Origin: Daejeonella sp.
Lineage (GTDB): Bacteria > Bacteroidota > Bacteroidia > Sphingobacteriales > Sphingobacteriaceae
DNA length: 40,179 nt
NCBI RefSeq assembly: GCF_030684675.1
Contig: NZ_JAUXXZ010000044.1
Coordinates: forward strand, 1-40,179
Direction of reading: 5' to 3'
In this document: one piece after another, positions 1-9,357 of the stretch
How the letters are laid out: each line of letters opens with the position of its first letter
Position numbering within the stretch: the stretch's first letter is position 1
Made by a program: the position numbers and the translations under genes
The notes under the pieces: model-generated
The model's database searches: none
Told to the model about the DNA's origin: nothing
What the model saw: only the letters and a program-made list of their open reading frames with translations

Positions 1-150
1 AGCGGCAGCTTTGCCGCTATGGAAATAGAATCTAACCACTAGTTTTCTGCGGCAAACTAAAGCGCCCGCCCGGCTGAAGCCATTCGGACGGGAAGAGCCC
101 GGCTAGCGGGACCGATAGTACAAGGAACCTGCTTTTCAAAAAAACCTGAT
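1..150. repeat. Hairpin-rich intergenic repeat, copy 1 (R1)
   Basis: This stretch is closely similar to 1201-1325. It opens with the hairpin AGCGGCA/TGCCGCT (1-18), has a second gcggcaaact block near 50-59 and a CCCG-gctag-CGGG hairpin near 98-110, and ends in a shared 'cctgcttttcaaaa' block. Unlike copy 2 it holds an extra 29-base stem-loop at 64-92 (an 8-bp stem with one mismatch). The repeat starts at base 1, so it probably runs off the contig. It contains no coding sequence. The rest of the gap (151-361) shows only a small hairpin, CCTGAT-gcaa-ATCAGG, at 285-300. Confidence 0.75.
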
Positions 151-361
151 TACTCTTATTGACCATATATAACACCCCTTATTTAGTATTAGCCTGGTCC
201 TTACCCATAGGCTAGTCATAATTCACTGGAAAATCAATTTATTGAGCTCGCAAAGAGGCAGAATCCCAGAAAACTGAATGTCATCCTGATGCAAATCAGG
301 AAACAATTTATTAGGTTTGATAAATAAATTGAATCTTGCCAATTCCAATTAATTACAATTC

Positions 362-1078
362 ATGTTTCTATCCTATTTGTTTCATGGAATATCTAACATC
401 TTTCATAGAAGAAGAACAAATAGAATATACCTTTCATTTGGTGAAAACTGTTTAACGGATAATATTTTAAGCAGGTACGGACTTAAGTCGTTCACAACAC
501 CATTTTCGCATTGCAGATCTAATATTGAGTATATTTTGGATCTGGAAAGAAACAATTATAAAAATTTTGTAAGCGTCGAATTTCTCAAATACGGAGACTT
601 AAACGGAAAACCTGTCCCCCGACTTAAAACTGATTTAATCCTTAAAAATAGTTATCATCATTTACATGAAAATGGTATTGAATTCCCAAGTCAGGATGTT
701 ATTAAAAATCAGAAGTATTGGCAAAAGGTGGTTGAGCGGGCAATCAAATTAAAGACCTTTTTAGGTAAACGAAAGTACATCCTTCTATATCACCATAGAG
801 TTTGTGAAGACAGTGATCTTGAATTACTTTTAATGCATTTGTCTGAATTGAAAAAGTATTATTCAACTGAAGAATATGAATGTCAGGTTGTTCTGTTTAA
901 ACAAATTATAGTTAGCAAAGAATCAGAGAAAAAGCTGATCTACCAAAAAGATAAGGATATCCATATTTTTGATTTTCATAGTCATTATACCTGGACTGGA
1001 CGTGATCAAAGAAAGTATTGGGCATTTATAGATGATTCCCTGATTAGCAAAATGTTGAAAGCAGTAAAAACTATATAA
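362..1078 (+). CDS. DUF1796-like putative papain-like cysteine peptidase
   Basis: A 238-residue protein without a signal peptide, presumably cytosolic. Residues 23-60 (YLSFGENC, then Leu/Tyr-rich sequence, then TTPFSH) resemble the N-terminal signature of the DUF1796 family: 'SLG..C', a short helix, then 'PFDW'. Cys30 would be the candidate nucleophile. The YHHLHENGIEFP stretch (99-110) and KRKYILLYHHR (136-146) sit where the family has its conserved His and a beta strand after a basic helix. The PFDW motif is altered to PFSH, so activity is uncertain. The family's role is poorly known; members occur in glycan and accessory loci. The gene is AT-rich, stands alone between two repeat copies (1-150 and 1201-1325), and has no obvious terminator. 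The family call rests on recalled motifs, not on a search. Confidence 0.55.
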   Translation: MFLSYLFHGISNIFHRRRTNRIYLSFGENCLTDNILSRYGLKSFTTPFSHCRSNIEYILDLERNNYKNFVSVEFLKYGDLNGKPVPRLKTDLILKNSYHHLHENGIEFPSQDVIKNQKYWQKVVERAIKLKTFLGKRKYILLYHHRVCEDSDLELLLMHLSELKKYYSTEEYECQVVLFKQIIVSKESEKKLIYQKDKDIHIFDFHSHYTWTGRDQRKYWAFIDDSLISKMLKAVKTI

Positions 1079-1200
1079 TTTAATTCAGTCCTTAACTTCT
1101 CAAAGTCTCCAAAATATTGCCCAAATCTTTTGTTATTTTGATTTTCTTATCTGTGCTCCATAAATAGCAGCAATTTCTTTGCAAATTCAAACGGGATCGC

Positions 1201-1325
1201 AGCGGCAGCTTTGCCGCGATGTAAATATGATCTTAACGTAAATTTCTGCGGCAAACTACAGCGTAGAGCCCGGCTAGCGGGACCTATAAGACACAGTGCC
1301 TGCTTTTCAAAATAGCCTGATTAAA
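1201..1325. repeat. Hairpin-rich intergenic repeat, copy 2 (R2)
   Basis: Direct-repeat partner of 1-150, beginning exactly 1200 bases later. It shares the AGCGGCAGCTTTGCCGC opening, the ctgcggcaaacta block, the agcccggctagcgggacc hairpin and the tgcttttcaaaa block, but lacks the extra stem-loop of copy 1. The surrounding gap (1079-1581) also holds a perfect GATTTCTC-ctat-GAGAAATC hairpin at 1375-1394. Nothing else recognisable is present there. Confidence 0.75.
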
Positions 1326-1581
1326 GTTTTAGTGCTTTATTTTCAATTATTTCTCCTCTTGGACTGAATATTAAGATTTCTCCTATGAGAAATCCGGAGA
1401 ACTATTATTTATTTGTATTTCATCAACCTCAGGTGTACTTTTTACGTACTTTATAGAGATAATCTTTCGAATACTTCTTTCCAGAAGATTTTTTGTATTA
1501 TTTTAGCTTGATTAGCCTTATCATAACATTAGGCACAATATTTCGTTATCTTGAACATAGAATTTTAATTTATAGGGAAAA

Positions 1582-3219
1582 ATGAATTCATTAAATAAAA
1601 TATTATATACACTTGCGGTACTCGCATTGCCCCTTATATCATTTGCTCAAAGTGCGGAGGATGAATCTCCTGTCGCAAACTGGCAAAATCTCGACTTAAA
1701 ATCTGACGGTGTTTTTGGTATCAGTACAGAGAGAGCTTATACCGAAATTCTGAAAGGTAAAAGATCATCTCCAATTATTGTGGCAGTTATTGATGGTGGA
1801 ATTGATACTGAACACGAAGATCTCAAAAAGGTATTGTGGACTAACCAGAAAGAAATTCCGGACAATGGTATTGACGACGATAAAAATGGCTATATCGATG
1901 ATATACACGGTTGGAATTTTATAGGTTCTCCTAAAGCCAACATCCATTATGATAATATGGAAGTTATCCGTCTCATCAATAAACTGCAGCCGAAATATGC
2001 CTCTGCTTTGAATTCTACCCCTTTTACTGAAGCAGAAAGAAAGGAATTTCAGACCTATAAAAAATTGGTGACTGATTACATGGCAAAACTGCAATCTGCT
2101 CAAATCGGACTTCAGAATACAACGATGATCAAGAAATATCTGGATGAAATCCTGGCCAAGATGGGTAAGGATAATCCTACTGCAGATGATTTTGGAGATT
2201 ATAAGACTGCAAATGATGTAGAATCACAAGTGATTAAGTTCATTAAGCCTGAATTGAAGAAACGTAATTTCAAAAAATTCTACGATGAGCTTAAAGATGG
2301 TATTAAGTATTATGACACTCAGGTAAAATACCACCTGAATGTTGATTATGACCCAAGAAAGGATTCAGTTGGCGATGATTATGCCAATAGCAATGAGCGC
2401 TATTATGGAAATAATAATGTCAAAGGACCGGATGCTGAACATGGTACTCATGTTGCCGGTATAGTTGGGGCAATACGTAATAATGATTTAGGTATTAAGG
2501 GAGTTGCTGATAATGTGAAAATTATGGCTATCCGTACAGTTCCTGATGGTGATGAACGTGATAAGGATGTTGCTAATTCTATCCGCTATGCGGTTGACAA
2601 TGGAGCGAAGATTCTCAATATGAGCTTCGGAAAGGCTTATGCCTGGGATAAGAAAGTAGTTGATGATGCTGTCAGGCACGCGATCTCCAAAGGTGTTCTT
2701 CTTGTACATGCAGCCGGAAATGATGGTAAGAATACTGAAAAGGAAGATAATTTCCCTAATCGTTTGTTCAGCGACAGTACCGGGGTTACAATGGGTACTG
2801 CTCAGGGCTGGATTGAGGTTGGGGCCTCGGGATGGAAGAATGATGAAGAGCTTGTTGCCTCTTTTTCTAATTATGGTGGTAAAACAGTTGATGTATTTGC
2901 TCCGGGTGTCAAAATCAATTCTACTATGCCTGGTTCAACTTATAAAGAGAATGATGGTACCAGTATGGCCGCACCGGTTGTTTCAGGTCTTGCTGCAATG
3001 ATCTGGTCACACTACCCCCACTTTACTGCGGTGCAGATAAAGGATATCATAATGAATTCTGTTGTAAAAGTAGATCAGAAAGTTAAAATTAAAGAAGAAG
3101 GAGATAGCAAAAAAGTATTGCTGAGTGAGATTTCTGTATCGGGTGGAATTGTAAACGCTTATAGTGCATTGCAACTAGCCGAGAAGACTAACTCTACTGC
3201 AAGGCTAAAGTCAAAATAG
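1582..3219 (+). CDS. Secreted S8 (subtilisin-like) serine peptidase
   Basis: A 545-residue exported protease. Residues 1-23 form a signal peptide ending ISFAQ. The catalytic triad is visible: Asp71 in VAVIDGGID, His287 in HGTHVAG and Ser461 in GTSMAAP, with the oxyanion Asn380 in AAGND. The Asp-to-His gap is about 215 residues instead of the roughly 30 of subtilisin. The extra segment (about 115-280) is charged and looks largely helical, as in some Bacteroidota S8 proteases. It carries no clear C-terminal sorting domain, so it probably acts in the periplasm or is anchored by other means. The gene is monocistronic and followed by a hairpin terminator at 3247-3278. A relic of the C-terminus of a close paralogue lies at 10213-10338. 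Confidence 0.93.
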   Translation: MNSLNKILYTLAVLALPLISFAQSAEDESPVANWQNLDLKSDGVFGISTERAYTEILKGKRSSPIIVAVIDGGIDTEHEDLKKVLWTNQKEIPDNGIDDDKNGYIDDIHGWNFIGSPKANIHYDNMEVIRLINKLQPKYASALNSTPFTEAERKEFQTYKKLVTDYMAKLQSAQIGLQNTTMIKKYLDEILAKMGKDNPTADDFGDYKTANDVESQVIKFIKPELKKRNFKKFYDELKDGIKYYDTQVKYHLNVDYDPRKDSVGDDYANSNERYYGNNNVKGPDAEHGTHVAGIVGAIRNNDLGIKGVADNVKIMAIRTVPDGDERDKDVANSIRYAVDNGAKILNMSFGKAYAWDKKVVDDAVRHAISKGVLLVHAAGNDGKNTEKEDNFPNRLFSDSTGVTMGTAQGWIEVGASGWKNDEELVASFSNYGGKTVDVFAPGVKINSTMPGSTYKENDGTSMAAPVVSGLAAMIWSHYPHFTAVQIKDIIMNSVVKVDQKVKIKEEGDSKKVLLSEISVSGGIVNAYSALQLAEKTNSTARLKSK

Positions 3220-3246
3220 AATATCAGAATATATTAGCCCATTAAT

Positions 3247-3278
3247 AAAAAATGCACTATGAAAATGGTGCATTTTTT
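3247..3278. terminator. Bidirectional hairpin terminator
   Basis: Perfect 11-bp stem AAAAAATGCAC / GTGCATTTTTT around a 10-base loop. It is A-rich on one side and T-rich on the other, so it can end transcription of the S8 protease (+) and of the convergent phosphoesterase operon (-), whose stop codon is 21 bases away. Confidence 0.8.
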
Positions 3279-3298
3279 ATGGTCTTGTCTTAATTAGT

Positions 3299-6200
3299 TT
3301 AGAATGACAGCCCGGTTTTAAGAGTAAGGTAATGTCCTTCCTTTGAGAAACCATATCCGCTTGATACCAAAATCTTGTTATAGAAGTTAAGCCAAACTCC
3401 CGGGCCATATCCTTTGTGCCATGTGCTGCCATCAGGAAGATCGGAATATACCCTGCCTGAGTCGAAAAATCCGAACAGTCCCATATCTCCCGTAAAAACA
3501 TAGTTTCTGAAATGGGCAACTTTAAACCGTACTTCGGTGTTTTGATAAAGATATGACCTCCCTGAAAAACGATTATTCCGGAAGCCTCTTAAATTTGTAT
3601 TACTGCCTAATGAATTCGCCTGGAAGAATTTATAATCTCCGATATTTGCAGATGCCCCGATTCTTATTGCTGCAGTCACCGGAAAATTAAAATTGGGTGT
3701 AGCATAAAATGACAGATCGGTTTTTAATTGTATGTAACGGTTCTTAGTGTTTTCAAATTCATTGAAAAAATTGATTTCGTTTTTCCAGCGAACACCAGAA
3801 GTAGGAAACAATTTATCGTTTACAAAGTCGATGTTAGCATAGCTACGAATTGTGCCATACCGGGAAGGCCTTTCAATGTCTAACCTGTCGGGAAAAGAGA
3901 GCGTGCTGACATACCGGTCGGCGGGCTTTTCAACCCTGAAGAATTCATAGCCGGGACCAATCCCCACTTTGAATGCATTTGTAAACCGGTATTGAAGAAA
4001 TGCTGAAATGCTTAGGTTTTTAGTTCGAACCCTGTAGTAATCGATATTGTCATCAATATTTACTGTAGAATTGCCCTCACCATAATAATTGGAAGTATAT
4101 TTTGGGGCATTTAAATGAGCCTTTAAAACCACATCCATGTCTCTTATAAACAATGAATAAAAATTTGCATCATAACGCAGGGAATAGGCTCTTGTCTTAG
4201 GTGCGTAATTTCCGGTCAGGCTCTGGTCATAGCTGTATGGAAATTTTCTGAACCCATAATGTTTCATTCCATATCCTCCCCCAAGGAAAAGTCCATCTTC
4301 AGCATTATAATCCAAAGAGGGCTTTATTCCGCTTTTATCATAGTAAAAAGTGTTTTCTTTGTACTCATTTACATAATTTTCGTCAGACAGGCGTAGTGCG
4401 GTGTTTGGACCTGTTTTTATTGTGTTGTCTTCAGTCTTCAGATCATAGAAAAATGTTCTGCCACCGATTGAATTATCAATGAATGCATCATTTTTTTCTC
4501 CTCCAACCACACGTACCTTAATGCCTCCTTTTCCGGTGGATCCAATGATCAATATGCTATCACGTCCGTTTAAAGCAAATAGATTAAGTTCACTGGTTTC
4601 AGAATTTTCGAAAGTTCTGAAATATAATGGACGGCTCACATGATCATTTGAATCAATCTTATGAATAGTAAGTCTGGTTGTTGTTTCAAAACGTTCGATC
4701 TTAAAGAACTCTTTTTTATCTGAGCCAATCACAGTTACCTCCTTAGCAAGTACTTTATAGTATTCGTTCGCGACTGAAAGCAATTGCCCGCGTCTGGATT
4801 TAAGCTTGGCTATAATTTCTGCACCTGCTTCTTTAAATACTTCTGCAGGCATTTTTTTCACTGCTTTTTCAATAATTTCATCACTAAGATCAGTCTGTAA
4901 CTGAATAGTAATTCTGTTCCAGTCCTCAAGAGATAATTCATTGAGCAGATTTCTGTCAAGATTTCTTGCCGCAATAGAAAGTTCAGCCGGATCACCAATT
5001 TTGCTTTCAAAGGATTGAATATCAGGTAATACCTTTGTAATCAGACCAGGAATCAGTCCGTCAAATTTGGTGAATGCCTGATCGCGGTCTCTTGGAATAG
5101 GGCGGTAAAGAACACCATTTTCTTTTTCGAATTCACCCCATCTCCACTGATCCTCGTGCCTGTCCCAATCGCCGATCAGAATGTCAAAAAGCCTTGATTT
5201 GAGGAACATAATCTGATCAATTTCATTATCGTTGTCTTTCCTCAGTTTTTCATACATTTTTGGGGTGCCCACAGCATTTTTTGCATTACCGAACGAATTG
5301 AAGTCAGAAAGGTCTTCATCAGGTCTTGCTTCAATAATCCCCAGTTTGCCTCCAACTTGCTGTATATAGGGACCAAGTAAGGTAGAGTAGGGCATATAAA
5401 CCAATTCCGGGTTAGTATGATATATTCCAATCGCTTTTGCCATATCCGGTATCATTAAAGCTCCGTATGGATGAGCTGAAGAGATCTGATCCTGTATCAG
5501 ATCTTCGGCAAATGTTTTTAGAAATCCTTCGGGCAACAATGCAGCAGGGTTTTTGGCTATAGTACGAAATTGATACACATTTTTGTCTGCACCCTGTAAC
5601 TGAAGGCTTGTGGTTTGCTTGCCACCCCCAAGTTTAATAGGAGTTAAACCGCCCCCGAATGTCTTCAAATCAAGATATTTAACATTAATTGGGATTGCCC
5701 AGGTATCCCTGTAATGTTCTCCAAAGAGATATCTCTTAAACTTCCCGGCTTTAAAGGCATCGCCAGCTATAATTGTTTTGCTGCTGTCGGCATAGCTGAT
5801 TATTTTTTCCTCTGCACTTTTTTCTTCCGCCTTTGCTGGTATGGCATATAGTGGGGTCCTGTAGGCTATTTTACCAGTAGATCCATCCCCAACAGGTTCC
5901 CAGAATTCGAGCCATGCCTGGCCATTATTATAATAATTTAACCTGGCAAAACCCTTCATTCCTCCTCCGCCATATGAAAATAATGCATTATTCCCCTTTG
6001 TCATTGACGATGATTTTGCCCCTGCACCGCTTATGATATGATTAATGTCCTTATACTTATTGAACTGTAAGGCATGTTCGTGTCCGCTCGCAATTACTAT
6101 GTTATGCTCTTCTTCCAAAATAGATAAAAGTCCCCTTTTGAGTTGCTGATAATCTTTGTTTGACAGGTCCTGCCTTGATACCCCATACTGTCGCATGAGC

Positions 6201-7072
6201 GGATAGATAGCACCAATTATGGGCAATGGAATATAATAATTGTCTCTCACCAGTGTCAAAGGAAACAGATAGTCTTTCAGGGTATAATAACCGCCGTGCC
6301 GTCCATTACTAAACAAAGGATGATGCTGTGCCAGAATAATATTCTTTCCCTTGTTGCGCAAAATAATATCCTGAATCTGTTGTATTACTTCAAGGCGGCT
6401 TGAGGTGGTGCAGCCATTGTCGGGCGCTAGTGATTTATCATGCTTTGTGAGCCACCATTCGGAGTCGATTGCAATAACAACCAGATCATTATTCAACTGG
6501 ATTTCAACCGGGCCCCCACAGCCATTGCTGGGCATCAATACATCACCAGAATTCAGATATTGTTCAATATACTCCTCCTGACGGTTTATTGCCGCAAGAC
6601 CACCGATCCGGCTTTCGTTCCAGTCGTGGTTCCCAGGTACAAATATTTTGCGCCCCCTGAAATCTTTTACTACGTTCATCTGCTCTTTGATCCTGCGCTC
6701 TTTTTCCTCGCGGTCAGGGGCATCAGCTTCAGGCAATCCGGTCTCATAAATATTATCACCAAGAAAGATGACAACATCTTCCGGATGAGAATTATTTACT
6801 ATTCCTGTATCTGAAACAAAATGGATCCGTGTGGTATCTTTATGAAATATCTGGGTTTGCAAAAGCTTTAATACGGGTTCCTGTCTGTCCTTTTCAGGAA
6901 TACCACCATCCCCGATAAGGAAAACAGAATATTTTAGCTTTAAAGTGTCGGGACTGTTTGCAGTTTCCCAACCCAGCTGTGTTTTATCGTAAAAGGGCTT
7001 TAAGCTGGTACATGCATTCAGAAGGATTGTACTTGCCAGAAAAAGGATAGCAATTGGATATTTAGTTCTCAT
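3299..7072 (-). CDS. Metallophosphatase / kinase-like / outer-membrane barrel fusion lipoprotein
   Basis: The open frame extends to 7210, but the ATG at 7072 gives a proper lipoprotein signal (MRTKYPIAILFL..LLNAC, lipid Cys21), so a start there (1257 residues) is preferred. Residues 48-395 form a calcineurin-like metallophosphatase: GDGG (Asp55), GDN (Asp106, Asn107), GNHD (147-150), QHH (249-251) and GHEH (330-333). Residues about 440-700 have a glycine-rich GGGKQTT (482-488), YQFRTIAK (500-507), GDWDRHEDQW (634-643) and RDRDQAF (661-667), an order recalling HipA/FAM20-type kinases. The C-terminal 300 or so residues read as a BamA/surface-antigen-type beta barrel ending in Phe. It overlaps the upstream lipoprotein gene by 11 bases, implying translational coupling. 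The phosphatase and barrel calls are firm; the kinase-like call is inference. Confidence 0.85.
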   Translation of the reverse strand: MRTKYPIAILFLASTILLNACTSLKPFYDKTQLGWETANSPDTLKLKYSVFLIGDGGIPEKDRQEPVLKLLQTQIFHKDTTRIHFVSDTGIVNNSHPEDVVIFLGDNIYETGLPEADAPDREEKERRIKEQMNVVKDFRGRKIFVPGNHDWNESRIGGLAAINRQEEYIEQYLNSGDVLMPSNGCGGPVEIQLNNDLVVIAIDSEWWLTKHDKSLAPDNGCTTSSRLEVIQQIQDIILRNKGKNIILAQHHPLFSNGRHGGYYTLKDYLFPLTLVRDNYYIPLPIIGAIYPLMRQYGVSRQDLSNKDYQQLKRGLLSILEEEHNIVIASGHEHALQFNKYKDINHIISGAGAKSSSMTKGNNALFSYGGGGMKGFARLNYYNNGQAWLEFWEPVGDGSTGKIAYRTPLYAIPAKAEEKSAEEKIISYADSSKTIIAGDAFKAGKFKRYLFGEHYRDTWAIPINVKYLDLKTFGGGLTPIKLGGGKQTTSLQLQGADKNVYQFRTIAKNPAALLPEGFLKTFAEDLIQDQISSAHPYGALMIPDMAKAIGIYHTNPELVYMPYSTLLGPYIQQVGGKLGIIEARPDEDLSDFNSFGNAKNAVGTPKMYEKLRKDNDNEIDQIMFLKSRLFDILIGDWDRHEDQWRWGEFEKENGVLYRPIPRDRDQAFTKFDGLIPGLITKVLPDIQSFESKIGDPAELSIAARNLDRNLLNELSLEDWNRITIQLQTDLSDEIIEKAVKKMPAEVFKEAGAEIIAKLKSRRGQLLSVANEYYKVLAKEVTVIGSDKKEFFKIERFETTTRLTIHKIDSNDHVSRPLYFRTFENSETSELNLFALNGRDSILIIGSTGKGGIKVRVVGGEKNDAFIDNSIGGRTFFYDLKTEDNTIKTGPNTALRLSDENYVNEYKENTFYYDKSGIKPSLDYNAEDGLFLGGGYGMKHYGFRKFPYSYDQSLTGNYAPKTRAYSLRYDANFYSLFIRDMDVVLKAHLNAPKYTSNYYGEGNSTVNIDDNIDYYRVRTKNLSISAFLQYRFTNAFKVGIGPGYEFFRVEKPADRYVSTLSFPDRLDIERPSRYGTIRSYANIDFVNDKLFPTSGVRWKNEINFFNEFENTKNRYIQLKTDLSFYATPNFNFPVTAAIRIGASANIGDYKFFQANSLGSNTNLRGFRNNRFSGRSYLYQNTEVRFKVAHFRNYVFTGDMGLFGFFDSGRVYSDLPDGSTWHKGYGPGVWLNFYNKILVSSGYGFSKEGHYLTLKTGLSF

Positions 7073-7967
7073 GTTGAAGCTCGATGATATTTCCGATTCC
7101 TGACTTTCCTCCTTCATTGGAAATGTAAAGCTTACCCATAGGTGAAAAAGCAATCCCTTCAGGTTGCTTATACTCAGGGCCGGAAAGTTGAATAAGCTTT
7201 TTAAGGACACCTTCAGGAGTTAAAACAAGTATAAGTCCGTTAATTACCGAAAGAATATATGTTTCTCCTGTTTTTTCATTTACTGTAAGTGCAGAAGAGC
7301 GAAAAACCTGGTTCATGTTGTGATTGCCCAGTGCTTTCAGGAATTTCTTTGAGCTTTCCTCAAGGGCATCTCCCTTAAACTGTGATTCTATTTCCGCGAG
7401 ATGAATAGTATAAACCGGAGCAGATTGCAGGGTCATTGTTTTGAGATCAAAACCATAGATCTCTTTGGTTGTTTTGTCCTTATCCAGTCCGGCGTTCTTT
7501 GGTGCAATAAGCAAACGATGTTTATCAGAATCATAGGCTAGTCCTTCAATATCATTTTTTGCAGAAAATGGTGTCTTAAATGATTTGATAACCGGTTTTG
7601 AAGATTCAAAATCTTTGATCTGATGAATAAGTCCCTTGCTGGTAATCGTATATATGTCATTACCTGCTATTACGAGGTCTTCATAATCATCATTATCTGC
7701 AAAGGGTTGTTTTTTTATGATTTTGTTCTGGTTTATATTATAATAGAAAAGTATTCCTTCTTCATCCTGTATGGCTAACAATACAGAATCGTTCAGAAAT
7801 GTAATCCCCGAAATTTCATTCAGATCTTTAGGCAGATCATGAACTGTACTTTCTTCCGGACTCATAACTTTTTTATTAGATTTTTCTCTATCCGCTATTT
7901 TATCCTTAATAGGATTATTACATGAAATAAGGGCTAATGCTAGTAAAAGAGTAAAAAGTCTGATCAT
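7062..7967 (-). CDS. SdiA-regulated-domain (beta-propeller-like) lipoprotein
   Basis: A 301-residue protein with a lipoprotein signal (MIRLFTLLLALALISC, lipid Cys16). The body shows the repeated motifs of SdiA-regulated/YjiK-type proteins: LNEISGITFLNDSVLLAIQDEEG near residues 50-72, DNDDYEDLVIAGNDIYTI near 90-110, DIEGLAYDSDKHRLLIA near 140-156, and QPEGIAFSPMGKLYISNEGG near 268-287. These read as blades of a surface-exposed propeller. YjiK-type proteins have no well-established biochemical role. It is the first gene of an operon whose second gene starts within its last codons (11-base overlap), so the propeller and the phosphatase/barrel protein are probably made together and may form one envelope assembly. 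That pairing is inferred from gene order. Confidence 0.8.
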   Translation of the reverse strand: MIRLFTLLLALALISCNNPIKDKIADREKSNKKVMSPEESTVHDLPKDLNEISGITFLNDSVLLAIQDEEGILFYYNINQNKIIKKQPFADNDDYEDLVIAGNDIYTITSKGLIHQIKDFESSKPVIKSFKTPFSAKNDIEGLAYDSDKHRLLIAPKNAGLDKDKTTKEIYGFDLKTMTLQSAPVYTIHLAEIESQFKGDALEESSKKFLKALGNHNMNQVFRSSALTVNEKTGETYILSVINGLILVLTPEGVLKKLIQLSGPEYKQPEGIAFSPMGKLYISNEGGKSGIGNIIELQHEN

Positions 7968-8172
7968 TTTTAAAAAGTTAAGTATTGATTATTTGCTATA
8001 ATCATACCAAACTGAGTAAGAAAAGATATTATTAACATATGATGGCATAGTTTTTTCTTATTGGTAATTATTTATTTGATTTTTTTTCAAGCCGGAATGA
8101 ACTTAACACGATACAACAAAATCAGTATATGTCCATTAGGGTTGCATTGCCCGAAAAATTAAACTACAACAC

Positions 8173-9357
8173 ATGAAGAACAATACAGTTGTTAAAGACG
8201 CTGAGGAGTATGTTTTCAACCTGTTCAGGGATAAACTTCCAAGTGATTATGTTTATCATAATTTTAATCATACCAGCACTACCGTAAAGGCATGTAAAAA
8301 GCTGTCAAAGTCATATAATATGACAAGTCGTGATTATGAGGTACTCATGCTGGCGGCCTGGTTTCATGATACCGGATACATAAATACCTATCTGGGGCAC
8401 GAAGAAGAAAGTGTGAAATTAATGAAGGCTTATCTGAGTGGAAACTATCCGGATGAAAGTATAAATGAGATAGAGGCCCTGATTTTATCTACCAAATTTC
8501 AGACTGTTCCTGACGGTTCTATGCAGGAAATTCTTCACGATGCTGATTATATTAGTTTGGGCAGTAAGAATTTTAACCTCCGTGCCGAACTGTTACAGAT
8601 AGAGTGGGAGCGTATCCTCGATAAAACTTATACAGAAGACGAATGGGCCCAGATCCAGCTCAAATTTCTTATTGATACTAGTTTCAAAACGGAGGATGCT
8701 GTATTAAAATATAATGAGCAGAGATTAGAGAATATCATAGAGCAGCGTAATAAAATAGAAGAGAAACAATCCAGATTGCTCAAAGAGGCAGAAAAGGCAC
8801 AAGCAAAGCCTGTAAAAGAAGGGCGAGGCATTGAAACCCTTTACCGTTCTGTGTATGATTATCATATTAATCTGACCTCAATAGCGGATAACAAGGCGAA
8901 TATGATGATCAGTATTAATACGATCATTATGTCCATTGTGATCACTCTTTTTGGTACTGGATTTACTTTTTCAACACAGAGTGAGTTCAGTAGTGTAAGA
9001 TTTGTTTTTCCAATGGCATTCCTGCTCTTAACCAGTTTGCTTACGGTGGTTTTTGCAATTTTGTCAGCCAGGCCCAATGTTACCAATAAAGAAAAATACG
9101 AACTAAGCAAAAAAGATAGCAGTATATTATTCTTTGGAAATTTTGCCCAGTTACAGCTGAAGGAATTCGTTGACCGTATTGAAGAGCTTAAGAAAGAGAA
9201 GGATGAACTATATAACAGCATGTCTGTGGACATATACTATCTGGGTAGTGTTCTGGTTAAGAAATACAGATACCTGAGCTGGTCTTATAACATATTCATG
9301 TTTGGAATGGTGATCTGTGCCGTAGGATTTGTAGTTATTATGATGTTTTCTTATTAG
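8173..9357 (+). CDS. HD-domain phosphohydrolase fused to Pycsar-effector (DUF5706/PycTM) membrane domain
   Basis: A 394-residue inner-membrane protein. Residues 1-150 form an HD domain with ligands His33, His65-Asp66 (WFHDTG), His76 and Asp123/Asp125 (LHDAD). Residues 170-215 are a charged coiled coil. Residues 222-394 match the Pycsar effector (DUF5706) pattern: SIADNKANMMISINTIIMS (236-254) leads into membrane helices at about 247-267, 279-298 and 371-392, with FFGNF at 320-324 between them. In Pycsar antiphage defence, cCMP or cUMP made by a PycC cyclase activates a membrane effector. HD domains often cleave phosphates or cyclic nucleotides, so this protein could both sense and turn over a signal. 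Its 3' end overlaps that of the convergent cyclase-like gene by 20 bases. Domain calls are strong; a defence role is inferred. Confidence 0.85.
   Translation: MKNNTVVKDAEEYVFNLFRDKLPSDYVYHNFNHTSTTVKACKKLSKSYNMTSRDYEVLMLAAWFHDTGYINTYLGHEEESVKLMKAYLSGNYPDESINEIEALILSTKFQTVPDGSMQEILHDADYISLGSKNFNLRAELLQIEWERILDKTYTEDEWAQIQLKFLIDTSFKTEDAVLKYNEQRLENIIEQRNKIEEKQSRLLKEAEKAQAKPVKEGRGIETLYRSVYDYHINLTSIADNKANMMISINTIIMSIVITLFGTGFTFSTQSEFSSVRFVFPMAFLLLTSLLTVVFAILSARPNVTNKEKYELSKKDSSILFFGNFAQLQLKEFVDRIEELKKEKDELYNSMSVDIYYLGSVLVKKYRYLSWSYNIFMFGMVICAVGFVVIMMFSY

Noticed and set aside
1-1325. R1 and R2 as ends of an insertion sequence
   Set aside because: They are direct, imperfect, hairpin-bearing intergenic copies; no transposase and no terminal inverted repeats or target duplication are seen.
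1765-2709. Minus-strand frames inside the S8 protease gene
   Set aside because: They are shadows of a gene with an intact catalytic triad and show no protein features of their own.
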